Positions 8,938 through 16,526 are shown, counted from the stretch's first letter. The stretch: DNA of 31,950 bases from an uncultured Eggerthellaceae bacterium (GCA_910588205.1 CAJUQK010000025.1:1-31950), one strand, 5' to 3'. The notes: generated from the sequence alone by a model not told the origin. Numbers and translations: made by a program.

Positions 8938-9276
8938 ATGAAGAAGCGAGCCATGCTCATCGACTACGGCTATTGCACCGGTTGCCATTCGTGCGAGGTG
9001 TCGTGTCGGAAGAAGAATGATCTGCGCCTTGACGAGTGGGGCATCAAGGTCAACGAGGTGGGGCCTCAGAAATTCTCGAATGGCAAATGGGAGTGGGACT
9101 TCGTGCCCGTGCCGTCGAGTCTATGCGACCTGTGCGAGGACCGGATAGCGGAGGGGAACAAGCCCTTGTGCGAGCTGCATTGCCTTGCAGCGGTGATCCA
9201 GGTCGTGCCGGTGAGCGAGGTGTCCTCATGCCTTGAGTCCATGGATAAGGACAAGGTGGCGGTCTACCTTCCGTGA
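8938..9276 (+). CDS. Two-cluster 4Fe-4S ferredoxin subunit (partner of first Mo-enzyme)
   Basis: A 112-residue electron-transfer protein. C13, C16, C19 and C23 form a CxxCxxCxxxC motif; C63, C66, C78 and C82 complete a second set. This fits two 4Fe-4S clusters, half the number in typical DmsB/NrfC subunits. Start ATG 8938 follows AAGGGAGG with good spacing. The stop overlaps the next reading frame (TGATG at 9274). There is no signal peptide, in agreement with a soluble cytoplasmic complex. It should pass electrons to or from the adjacent molybdenum subunit. Confidence 0.88.
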   Translation: MKKRAMLIDYGYCTGCHSCEVSCRKKNDLRLDEWGIKVNEVGPQKFSNGKWEWDFVPVPSSLCDLCEDRIAEGNKPLCELHCLAAVIQVVPVSEVSSCLESMDKDKVAVYLP

Positions 9277-9326
9277 TGGACGCAGTGAGAAGGAATCAGA
9301 TGAGCGAAGGATGGAGGGGAGCGAAG

Positions 9327-11729
9327 ATGGAGAAGGAGTATTCGGATTGGCATGACAATCCGACCATGCGCAGCTGGCACCCAGAGCGATTGAACGCCCG
9401 GAGCGAGTGCACCATTTCGGACGTGAATGACCTCAACAAGCCCTGGCGCTTCGAAGAGGATGGCCTGACGGTCACGCGCACGAGCCCGTGGTCGCCGCCA
9501 GGATGCCACCCGGTCGGGTGCTCTTTGAAGCTCTACACTGACGAGGATGGGAAGCTCGTCAAGGTGGAAGGGGATGAGAACAACCCGGTGACGCAGGGGC
9601 GCTTGTGCGTTCGCTGCCTCACCTTGAAGGATTACATCTACAACCCGAGCCGCATCTTGCATCCCATGAAGCGAGACCCCAAGAAGCGCGGCGACGCGGA
9701 TGCGTGGGAGGAGATCAGCTGGGATGAGGCGTTCGCCCTCATTAAGAGCGAATACGATCGCATCACGAAGGAGTACGGGCGCGAGTCCATCGTGTGCTTC
9801 GCGGGCACCGGGCGCGAGGGCGGCACCATGGCACCGTTCGGGAGCCGGATGCTCTGCACGCCGAACTATTGCTATTCGCAATCGGGGTACGCGTGCTACG
9901 TGCCCCGCATGGCGGCTTCTTCGTACCTGCTCGGGGCGGCATACCCCGAGATAGACTATGCGGGAGGGCTGCCCGGGCGCTACGATGACCCTGAGTACGA
10001 GGTGCCTGAGTGCATCGTGATATGGGGCAAGGAGCCGCTGCCGTCGAATCCGGATGGGTTTTTCGGGCACTCGGTCATCGACCTCATGCGCCGCGGCACG
10101 CGTCTGATCGTGGTCGATCCGCGTGCGAATTGGCTCTCCACGCGCGCTGACTACCACTTGCAGCTCCGTCCTGGAACGGATGCGGCGCTCTCCCTTGCAT
10201 GGATCAACGTGATCGCCAATGAGAAGCTCTACGATGCGGAGTTCGTCGAGTATTGGACCTACGGGTTCGATGAGTTGGTAGAGCGCGCCCAGGAGATGCC
10301 GCCTTCTCGCGCTGCTGAGATCACCGGTGTCCCTGAGGAGATCATCATCGAATCAGCGCGCATGTATGCCAATGCGACCCCTGCGGCCATCGCGTGGGGC
10401 TTGGCGCTCGACCAGAAGGCGAACGGCATGCAGGTCGGTCACTGCCTGATCGCGCTCATGGCCATCACGGGCAACATCGACGTGCCGGGCGGTCAGCGCA
10501 TCGGCGATAAGACCATGGGCCTCAACGAGGCCGGTTTCGGGTTCGAAGAGGGCTTGGGACAAGAGCTCATCGCGAAGATGATCGGCGCGAAAGAGTATCC
10601 GGCCTATTGCGGCCTGATCTTGAACTCTCATGCCGATCTCACGCTGCGCGCCATGGAGACAGAGGATCCCTATCCCATCCGCATGGGCTTCTATGCGGGC
10701 AACAACCTGCTCTCATGCACCTCAGCGGAGCCGGAGCGCTGGATGAAGGCCATCAATGGCTCGATGGAGTTCGTCATCGCCTTCGACACCTTCATGACCC
10801 CCTCAGCCCAAGCGACCTGCGACGTGTTCCTCCCCCTGGCCACGATCGCCGAGCGCGAGGGCGTCGTTCAGACCCATTACGGTTCCTCCCCGGTGACCAT
10901 GGGCTTCATGAACAAGGCCGTCACCCAAGGCGAGGGCATGTCCGACATGGAGCTCTGCTTCAATCTGGGCAAGGTGCTCAACCCGCATCTGTGGGACCAG
11001 TACGAGGATATCCGCGACTTCATCGAGCATCTGCGCCTTGGCAAGAAGTATTGCTATGAGGATATCCGGAAAGAGGTCGTGCTCCAGCGCTACGTCGGGT
11101 ATCGCAAGTACGAGACGGGTCTGCTCCGTCGTGACGGGAAGCCGGGCTTCAACACCTCAACGGGGAGGGTGGAGCTTTGGTCCTATGCGTTCCATCGCTT
11201 CGGAGACGATCCGCTGCCGTACTACATCGAGCCGCAATTCGGTCCGGAGTCATCACCTGAGCTCATGGAGGAGTATCCCTTCGTCCTCACCAGCGGTGCG
11301 CGCACGTATGCCTTCTTCCATTCCGAGAACAGGCAGATACCCTATTGCCGCGAGCTGAATCCCGACCCGCTCCTGGAGATCAATCCCGAGGATGCCAAGC
11401 GCAAGGGCATCGTGGATGGCAGCTGGGTGAAAGCGGTCAATCAGTTCGGGGAGTGTGTCATGAAGGCGAAGGTATCGCCCATCGTCAAGGAGGGTGTCGT
11501 CCATGCGCAGCATGCGTGGTGGTTCCCCGAGCAGGATGGCAACGATCACGGCGGCGGTGCCTACGATACGTTCCGCTCCAATATCAATAATCTGGTTCCC
11601 AACTTCCATTTCGGCAAGCTCGGCTTCGGGGCTCCGTTCAAGTGCATGATCTGCGACGTGGTGCCCATCAGTGAGAGCTATGACACGGATATGGATGAGA
11701 TCTGGGAGAAGTTCGGGAAGTTGGTGTAG
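9327..11729 (+). CDS. Molybdopterin-dependent oxidoreductase, DMSO reductase superfamily (second copy)
   Basis: An 800-residue paralogue of the first Mo-enzyme, with a roughly 30-residue N-terminal extension rich in charged residues. Start ATG 9327 is chosen for GGAGGGGAG 7 bases upstream; in-frame ATGs at 9276 (overlapping the previous stop) and 9300 are alternatives. The Fe-S loop has C60, C65, C94 and C97, but Ser53 where the first copy has Cys21. The probable metal ligand is C190 in SGYACYVPR. Shared segments include SNPDGFFGH, YHLQLRPGTDAA, GVVHAQHAWWFPEQ and a C-terminal GFGAPFK. No Tat signal. The ferredoxin gene begins 2 bases after the stop. It may act on a related substrate or on the product of the first enzyme; that is inference. 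Confidence 0.9.
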   Translation: MEKEYSDWHDNPTMRSWHPERLNARSECTISDVNDLNKPWRFEEDGLTVTRTSPWSPPGCHPVGCSLKLYTDEDGKLVKVEGDENNPVTQGRLCVRCLTLKDYIYNPSRILHPMKRDPKKRGDADAWEEISWDEAFALIKSEYDRITKEYGRESIVCFAGTGREGGTMAPFGSRMLCTPNYCYSQSGYACYVPRMAASSYLLGAAYPEIDYAGGLPGRYDDPEYEVPECIVIWGKEPLPSNPDGFFGHSVIDLMRRGTRLIVVDPRANWLSTRADYHLQLRPGTDAALSLAWINVIANEKLYDAEFVEYWTYGFDELVERAQEMPPSRAAEITGVPEEIIIESARMYANATPAAIAWGLALDQKANGMQVGHCLIALMAITGNIDVPGGQRIGDKTMGLNEAGFGFEEGLGQELIAKMIGAKEYPAYCGLILNSHADLTLRAMETEDPYPIRMGFYAGNNLLSCTSAEPERWMKAINGSMEFVIAFDTFMTPSAQATCDVFLPLATIAEREGVVQTHYGSSPVTMGFMNKAVTQGEGMSDMELCFNLGKVLNPHLWDQYEDIRDFIEHLRLGKKYCYEDIRKEVVLQRYVGYRKYETGLLRRDGKPGFNTSTGRVELWSYAFHRFGDDPLPYYIEPQFGPESSPELMEEYPFVLTSGARTYAFFHSENRQIPYCRELNPDPLLEINPEDAKRKGIVDGSWVKAVNQFGECVMKAKVSPIVKEGVVHAQHAWWFPEQDGNDHGGGAYDTFRSNINNLVPNFHFGKLGFGAPFKCMICDVVPISESYDTDMDEIWEKFGKLV

Positions 11730-11731
11730 CT

Positions 11732-12229
11732 ATGACAGCATTTGGCCTGCTTATCGATTACGAATACTGCTCAGGATGCCAGTCGTGCGAGGTCTCCTGC
11801 AAGGAGGAGCACGGATATCCGGTGGGCAAGTGGGGCATCCGGGTCATGGACAACGGTCCATGGGAGATCGAGCCGGGACGCATGAACTGGAACAAGGTGC
11901 CCATCCCCACTGACCTCTGCGACCTGTGCGCTGAGCGCACCGCCAAGGGGCGCGAGCCAGCATGCGTGCACCACTGCCTTGCCGATGTCATGAAGTATGG
12001 GCCTGTTGCAGAGCTGGCGGCATTCATGGAGGAGAAGCCAAAACAAGTCCTCTTCGTCCCGCAGTACAAGCCCTATGAGGCGCGTGGGGCCTTCGTGTCG
12101 GCCAGGAAGGATGATGCGAGCCGACGCAGGGCTGCGGCCATGGAGGTGGATGCGAACGCGCAGGTGGAGTTCGCGACGCACCGGGATGATTCTGACGTGA
12201 GGAACGTGGAAGAGCTCAACGAGCAGTGA
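11732..12229 (+). CDS. Two-cluster 4Fe-4S ferredoxin subunit with C-terminal extension (partner of second Mo-enzyme)
   Basis: A 165-residue protein. All eight cluster cysteines sit at the same numbers as in the first ferredoxin (C13, C16, C19, C23, C63, C66, C78, C82), so the two arose by duplication. It adds about 70 residues after the second cluster, charged and probably partly disordered, ending in ELNEQ. It follows the second Mo-enzyme by 2 bases, so expression is coupled. The extension could be specific for docking to its own partner. It is a soluble electron carrier with no membrane anchor. Confidence 0.88.
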   Translation: MTAFGLLIDYEYCSGCQSCEVSCKEEHGYPVGKWGIRVMDNGPWEIEPGRMNWNKVPIPTDLCDLCAERTAKGREPACVHHCLADVMKYGPVAELAAFMEEKPKQVLFVPQYKPYEARGAFVSARKDDASRRRAAAMEVDANAQVEFATHRDDSDVRNVEELNEQ

Positions 12230-12241
12230 GGCGGCGATAGC

Positions 12242-12676
12242 ATGGAGCGCGAAGAGCGGATCGGAAGGGTGGTCAAGGCCCTCTACAAGGGAGGGCCGAC
12301 CGGCGAGGAGCCTCTGGACGACCATTCCGCGGGAGAGCCAGAGGAGCTCGTGGTGGGCGTGGGGCAGCTGCCCCGCGGCATCGATGAGGCGCTGCTGGAT
12401 ATGGAAGCGGGCGAGGAGCGGACGATCATCATCCCCTGCGAGAAGGGCTTCGGTCCCCACGACCCCCAAGGCGTCCAAACGTATCCGCGCGCGGCCATCG
12501 AGGGCGGGGAGAAGCTGCAGTTGGGAGATGTGTTCCCGTGGACCAACCCCGCATCGGGACAGCCGATTCCCGTCAGGGTGGTCAAGGCAGACGACCAGCT
12601 CGTGACGATCGACTTCAACCACCCTTTCGCCGGCAAGGAGCTCACCTACTGGTTGAGATTGGTGTCTGTGGGATAG
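12242..12676 (+). CDS. FKBP/SlyD-type peptidyl-prolyl cis-trans isomerase
   Basis: A 144-residue protein with the SlyD-like FKBP pattern. It has an N-terminal strand with a 'PL/EELVVGVGQLPRGIDEALLDM' region, 'AGEERTIIIPCEKGFG' (the family has GE...V.pe.AYG here), an inserted flap, and 'VTIDFNHPFAGKEL' near the C-terminus, matching the conserved D-x-NHPLAGK-L. It lacks the His/Cys-rich metal-binding tail of E. coli SlyD. The gene lies 12 bases after the second ferredoxin gene. Proteins of this family are folding helpers, some acting in metalloenzyme maturation, so a role in folding the Mo-enzymes is plausible but inferred. The Shine-Dalgarno sequence (GAGGCGG) is weak. Confidence 0.82.
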   Translation: MEREERIGRVVKALYKGGPTGEEPLDDHSAGEPEELVVGVGQLPRGIDEALLDMEAGEERTIIIPCEKGFGPHDPQGVQTYPRAAIEGGEKLQLGDVFPWTNPASGQPIPVRVVKADDQLVTIDFNHPFAGKELTYWLRLVSVG

Positions 12677-12683
12677 GGCGGCC

Positions 12684-12938
12684 ATGTGCTTCTTCTGCGC
12701 AGGTTGCGGTGCATGTCCCCGAGCAGCTACGCAAGATACTCCGCTTTGGGTGGCTGCAGAGGGGGTGTGCCCCGCATGCGGGGCCGCGCTCGCCTCGGAG
12801 ACGGAAGCGCGCTGCGGATGCGGATGGGCAGCGCCCGCGCCAGCGGGAAGGGCGCAGGCCCGATCGGATAAGGATGAGGCCCGGCTCTCCGATGAGGAGG
12901 GTGCAGGGCGCAAGATAGAGGAAAGGTCAGAGAGATGA
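12684..12938 (+). CDS. Small Cys-rich zinc-ribbon protein (second MCF protein)
   Basis: An 84-residue protein beginning M-C-F-F-C. The first eleven residues hold four evenly spaced cysteines (C2, C5, C8, C11; CxxCxxCxxC). A zinc ribbon follows (C29-x2-C32 and C44-x-C46), then an Ala/Arg/Asp/Glu-rich, probably unstructured tail. Its stop overlaps the start of the second MFS gene (ATGA), just as the first MCF protein overlaps the first MFS gene. The N-terminal set could bind zinc or an iron-sulfur cluster. Function is unknown; the repeated pairing with a carrier suggests an accessory role in transport. Confidence 0.65.
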   Translation: MCFFCAGCGACPRAATQDTPLWVAAEGVCPACGAALASETEARCGCGWAAPAPAGRAQARSDKDEARLSDEEGAGRKIEERSER

Positions 12939-14224
12939 CTGAGACCAATAAGGGAAGACTGCATTACGCATGGCTCATCTTCATAGGATGCTGCTTCGTC
13001 AATGCCGCATCCATGGCGGCATCGATCAGCATCGTCGGGGTGTATCTGCTCCCCGTGTCATCGTCGATCGGGGTGGGGCCAGGTGACTGGATGTTCTGGA
13101 TGACGGTGTGTTCCATCGTGTCGTGCATCGTGACGTCGATCTGGGGGCAGTTCCTCCAGACCAAGAACATCAATGTGGTGACATCCGTCTCCGCGGCTGC
13201 GCTCGCCATCGCCGTGTTCGCGTTCTCCTTCGGCAATAGCGTGCAGTGGTTCTGGATCTGGGGTGGCGTGCTGGGCTTTGCCATGCCGTGCATCGCCACG
13301 CTGACGGTGCCCACCCTCATCGGCAACTGGTTCGGCAAGAAGTACAGCGGGAAGCTCCTGGGCATCGCAGCTGCCTTCACGGGCGTGGGGACCTTCTGTT
13401 GGGCACCGTTGTTCACCATGATCATCCAGAGCCTGGGATGGCAGACGGCCTATCAGCTGAACGCTGCGCTCATCGCCGTGTGCCTGCTCCCCTGGACGCT
13501 GTTCGTCTTCAAGTTCAAGCCAGAGGACAAGGGCCTCGAACCCTATGGCTATGACGCGGAGCTTGAGGCGCAGAGCGCGAACGCCATGAAGCTCGGCATG
13601 AGCCGCTCCCTGGCGCTCAAGACGGCTCCGTTCTGGATCATGGTGGTGGTCATCCTCTTCACGTCCATGGGCATGGGCTTCAACAGCAATCAGGTTGCCA
13701 TCGCGACCGAGGCGATGAGCGGGTCGATGGACATGCAGGCTGCGGCCATGTTGGGCGCTTCCATGATATCTGTGGCGGCTGTGGGCAACATCTGCGGGAA
13801 GATCATCTTCGGGTTCATGCAGACGCGTGCTGGCTTGAAAGCCACGTTCATCGTGTTCATCGTGGCATTTTTGGTCGGCTTCGGACTGTGGGCATTCGTG
13901 CCGATATCCGCGGTGCTCCTGATCGGTGCGTTCCTGTTCGGCACTCATAATGCGCTCGTGTCCGTGGGATATCCGCTGCTCGTGCGCTCGTTGTACGGAA
14001 ACAAGGATTACTCGAAGATCTTCTCGAACCTCATGACTGTCAACGGGCTGATGGGCGGCATCAGCGGTACGATCATCAGCTTCGTCTATCAGATGCTCGG
14101 CTCCTACCAGGCAGCGCTCGTGGCTGCGATGGCCATCGTGGTGCTCATTGGCATCGGCGTTCTGGTGGCGTGCGGATTCATCGGGAAGATGAAATGGGAC
14201 TCACCCGCACCTGTTGAGAGCTGA
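12935..14224 (+). CDS. MFS transporter, OFA-like (second carrier of the Mo-enzyme operon)
   Basis: A 429-residue membrane protein with about 12 transmembrane segments. Features of the OFA/monocarboxylate-like branch include 'LHYAWLIFIGCCF' at the N-terminus, 'GNWFGKKYSGKLLGIA' after helix 4 and 'FKPEDKGLEPYGYD' at the central loop. It overlaps the zinc-ribbon gene by 4 bases. It is only distantly similar to the first MFS protein of this operon, so the two carriers may handle different solutes, such as substrate in and product out. It is the last gene before the terminator at 14255. Confidence 0.85.
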   Translation: MTETNKGRLHYAWLIFIGCCFVNAASMAASISIVGVYLLPVSSSIGVGPGDWMFWMTVCSIVSCIVTSIWGQFLQTKNINVVTSVSAAALAIAVFAFSFGNSVQWFWIWGGVLGFAMPCIATLTVPTLIGNWFGKKYSGKLLGIAAAFTGVGTFCWAPLFTMIIQSLGWQTAYQLNAALIAVCLLPWTLFVFKFKPEDKGLEPYGYDAELEAQSANAMKLGMSRSLALKTAPFWIMVVVILFTSMGMGFNSNQVAIATEAMSGSMDMQAAAMLGASMISVAAVGNICGKIIFGFMQTRAGLKATFIVFIVAFLVGFGLWAFVPISAVLLIGAFLFGTHNALVSVGYPLLVRSLYGNKDYSKIFSNLMTVNGLMGGISGTIISFVYQMLGSYQAALVAAMAIVVLIGIGVLVACGFIGKMKWDSPAPVES

Positions 14225-14254
14225 TGCGCACAGCTGGCATCAGAAAAGTTTGCA

Positions 14255-14297
14255 GCGAGCGGGGAGGGCCAGGCGGCCTTGTCCGCTCGCTTCTTCT
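14255..14297 (+). terminator. Rho-independent terminator of the Mo-enzyme operon
   Basis: Stem GCGAGCGG (14255-14262) pairs perfectly with CCGCTCGC (14283-14290). An inner AGGGCC/GGCCTT stem strengthens it, and TTCTTCT follows. It lies 30 bases after the MFS stop, so it closes the nine-gene operon. Confidence 0.75.
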
Positions 14298-14407
14298 ATA
14301 CTGAGGTTCGCATCGTCCCTTGAGGGCGTCTTTTTGCGAAGCCCTTCTTGGAGAGGGCGCATCTTGTCCTTGGAGGATGGCACCGATCGACAAGATTGGA
14401 GGAACGC

Positions 14408-15340
14408 ATGGATCTGGAATTGCTGCGAGAGTTTCAAGTCTTCGCCGTTTCCCAGAATCTGAGCAAGGCTGCGAAGGTCCTGCATGTGACGCAGTCGTGC
14501 TTGAGCAAGCACATTGCCGAGATAGAGCGCACCACCGGATTGAGCCTGCTCGACCATGGTCCCAAGAGCGTCTCGCTGACGCCGGTCGGCGAGTGCTTCT
14601 TGCGAGAGGTGTCGCCCATCGTCTCCTCCTATGACAATTGCCTCATCAAGTGCCGGAAGCTCCAGCAGCGTTATGACAACATGCTCAAGGTGCAGCTGCT
14701 CTTGGATGGCAATATCGTCAATGGGCTCCTCTTTCAGCTGCGCAATGAGTTCAAGATGCTGCATTCAGAGTGCGAGGTGATCTTCGAGAAGCTCATCGGG
14801 TATACACCCGAAAGCGCCCTTCCCCTCCACGTATTCGACGTGACGCTTGCCTGTCGATGTGGGAACCTGGATGAATACAAGGAAGAGTGCTCTCAGATCG
14901 GGATTCGGGTGCTCCCTATCAAGCGGGACCCCATTATCGTCTGGTTGAGCAAGGATAATCCCCTTGTGCAGGCTGACAGCCTGACTCTAGATATGCTTGA
15001 CTGCGTTCCCATCATGACCAGCGTCACCGATGCATTCGATTATATGCGCGAGGCCACAGAGACGCTGTTCGCTGCCCATGGGATGGTGGCGTTCATGAAG
15101 CCGGTCCATTTCGACATCGCCTCACCTGCCGCGTTCTTCCTGTCCGATTTCGACCGTCGGGCCGTGATGCTCACCTCATCGGGGATGCTGGGAAATGCGG
15201 GGCTAAGTGCGCGAGATGATATCTGCTGGCGCTATCTTGAAGGGGTGGATACCTCGATGACGGTGTGCATGTGCGCGCTCATGGAGAACCAGCGGGCGAA
15301 TGAGTTCCTTGACTTCACCGAAGCGCGTTTGGAGGACTGA
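14408..15340 (+). CDS. LysR-family transcriptional regulator
   Basis: A 310-residue protein. The N-terminal winged helix-turn-helix (residues 1-62) reads 'LREFQVFAVSQNLSKAAKVL' then 'TQSCLSKHIAEIERTTGLSLL', followed by 'LTPVGECFL', the standard LTTR head and linker. The effector domain is diverged. Start ATG 14408 follows GGAGGAA with 3-4 bases of spacing; longer in-frame versions upstream lack the LTTR start pattern. It stands alone between the Mo-enzyme operon and the radical SAM/ABC genes, all on the plus strand. It could control either; neither target is shown by the sequence. Confidence 0.88.
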   Translation: MDLELLREFQVFAVSQNLSKAAKVLHVTQSCLSKHIAEIERTTGLSLLDHGPKSVSLTPVGECFLREVSPIVSSYDNCLIKCRKLQQRYDNMLKVQLLLDGNIVNGLLFQLRNEFKMLHSECEVIFEKLIGYTPESALPLHVFDVTLACRCGNLDEYKEECSQIGIRVLPIKRDPIIVWLSKDNPLVQADSLTLDMLDCVPIMTSVTDAFDYMREATETLFAAHGMVAFMKPVHFDIASPAAFFLSDFDRRAVMLTSSGMLGNAGLSARDDICWRYLEGVDTSMTVCMCALMENQRANEFLDFTEARLED

Positions 15341-15365
15341 CCTTCCCCGTCCTCTGGTCACGCTC

Positions 15366-15398
15366 TTGTGCAACATGGATGCCCTAGACTATTATTAG
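15366..15398 (+). promoter_or_regulatory. Promoter/operator upstream of radical SAM gene
   Basis: TTGTGC (15366-15371), 18 bp, then TATTAT (15390-15395, five of six matches to TATAAT). The -10 lies inside CTATTATTAG (15389-15398), which recurs in reverse orientation in front of the ABC operon (16478-16487). A regulator bound there would cover the -10 box. Confidence 0.45.
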
Positions 15399-15433
15399 AG
15401 CATATCGACCAAACCTTAGCTATCGGAGTTCCC

Positions 15434-16426
15434 ATGGACCAGGGCATCGTCAAGATCATCAACAAAGCGCTGGATGGTGCGCTTCTCTCGCACGGAGAGA
15501 TAGTCGAGCTGCTCTCCGTCAAGAACCTCTCTCCTGAGGCTTTTGCCATTTGGCAGGCGGGACGTGAATTCACCGCTACGCTCAATGATGGCTATGCTGA
15601 GGTGCACGCGCATATCGGTCTGGATGCAGCACCGTGCCCGATGAATTGTCAGTACTGCTCGTTCGCTGAGGTCAACGGTGTTTTCACCGAGAAGGTGACC
15701 TATCCTTTGGAGAAGGTCATCCAAGACGCGCTCGACCTTGAGGCGGCGGGGGTGAATGCCCTGTATCTGGTGACCACCGTGCTCTATGGTCGCCGCGCGT
15801 TCCTTGAGGCTGCGGCTCAGGTGAAAGCAGCCCTCAAAACGAACATCCCGCTGATAGCGAATATTCCCGATTTCGGTCCTGATTATGCTCGCGAGTTGGC
15901 GGAAGTGGGCATCAATGGCGTCTATCATGTCATCCGCTTGGGCGAAGGGAAGTTCACGAGCTGTAAGCCCGAGGTGCGCATCAAGACCATCGAATCGGCT
16001 CTTGAGGCGGGCATCTCTGTGGGGAATTGCATCGAACCCATCGGACCAGAGCACTCTCCTCAGGAGATAGCAGACCTGGTGATCATAGCCCGTGACTTGG
16101 GAGTTGCTTTCAGTGGTGCCATGCGAAGGACCACGGTTCCCGGCAGTGTTTTCGAAGAGCATGGTGACATCTCCTATGGTCGGCTTGCCACCTATGCTGG
16201 TGCCATCGCCTTAGGGACGGGAACATCTGTCAGGGGCAATTGCTCTCATGAACCAAGTCAGCTTTGCGCTCAGGCGGGAGCGAATATCATGTGGGCCACT
16301 CGAGGCACTGATCCTCGAGACACTGCTGTGGAGAGCACGCGTGGTCTTTCGGCATCTCAGGTCAAGGACATCTGGTGGGAGACCGACTGGAAGGTCTGGG
16401 AGGGCCCCTCGCGCTACTATTCCTGA
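15434..16426 (+). CDS. BioB-like radical SAM enzyme of unknown substrate
   Basis: A 330-residue protein. The radical SAM cluster motif is C68-x3-C72-x2-C75 in 'APCPMNCQYCSFAE'. The TIM-barrel continues with 'LEAAGVNALYLVTT', 'LIANIPDF', 'GVYHVIRLGEG', 'SALEAGISVGNCIEPIG' and a C-terminal 'AGANIMWATRGTDPRDT', close to the 'NPRDT' end of BioB-like proteins. BioB signatures such as YNHNLDT are missing, so it should not be called biotin synthase. Start ATG 15434 follows a GGAG; an upstream GTG at 15368 would overlap the promoter. It precedes an ABC importer whose promoter shares a motif with this one, suggesting joint use on an imported compound, perhaps sulfur- or nitrogen-containing. That is inference. 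Confidence 0.75.
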   Translation: MDQGIVKIINKALDGALLSHGEIVELLSVKNLSPEAFAIWQAGREFTATLNDGYAEVHAHIGLDAAPCPMNCQYCSFAEVNGVFTEKVTYPLEKVIQDALDLEAAGVNALYLVTTVLYGRRAFLEAAAQVKAALKTNIPLIANIPDFGPDYARELAEVGINGVYHVIRLGEGKFTSCKPEVRIKTIESALEAGISVGNCIEPIGPEHSPQEIADLVIIARDLGVAFSGAMRRTTVPGSVFEEHGDISYGRLATYAGAIALGTGTSVRGNCSHEPSQLCAQAGANIMWATRGTDPRDTAVESTRGLSASQVKDIWWETDWKVWEGPSRYYS

Positions 16427-16431
16427 GATGC

Positions 16432-16476
16432 GGTTGACATAGGCCTAAGGGTCGTTTTCCTAAAAGGTTGACATAG
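16432..16476 (+). repeat. Direct repeat GGTTGACATAG upstream of ABC operon
   Basis: The 11-mer occurs at 16432-16442 and 16466-16476, 34 bp apart (about three helical turns). Each copy contains a perfect TTGACA -35 box. This may be two tandem promoters or a regulator binding two sites on one face of the DNA. Confidence 0.6.
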
Positions 16477-16496
16477 TCTAATAATAGACATAAGCT
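16468..16496 (+). promoter_or_regulatory. Promoter/operator of the ABC importer operon
   Basis: TTGACA (16468-16473), a 17-bp spacer, then TAAGCT (16491-16496). The spacer holds GTCTA-ATAA-TAGAC (16476-16489), an inverted repeat with 5-bp arms around the shared core CTAATAATAG. The -35 is perfect and the -10 is poor, which fits a promoter needing an activator or relieved from a repressor. Confidence 0.45.
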
Positions 16497-16526
16497 GTGT
16501 TCCAATCGTTCCAATAGGAAAGGGAG

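Noticed and set aside
7851..8960. A 369-codon minus-strand frame opposite the first Mo-enzyme
   Set aside because: No motifs; it overlaps a gene with strong cofactor-binding signatures.
13058..13948. A 296-codon minus-strand frame opposite the second MFS gene
   Set aside because: His/Asp/Arg-rich shadow of a membrane protein; the plus-strand frame has MFS motifs and operon context.
15434..16426. Calling the radical SAM protein biotin synthase (bioB)
   Set aside because: The cluster motif and C-terminal NPRDT fit the superfamily, but BioB substrate motifs such as YNHNLDT are absent and no biotin genes are nearby.
16432..16490. A BirA operator
   Set aside because: The GGTTGACA copies are direct, not inverted, repeats, and the genes are not biotin genes.
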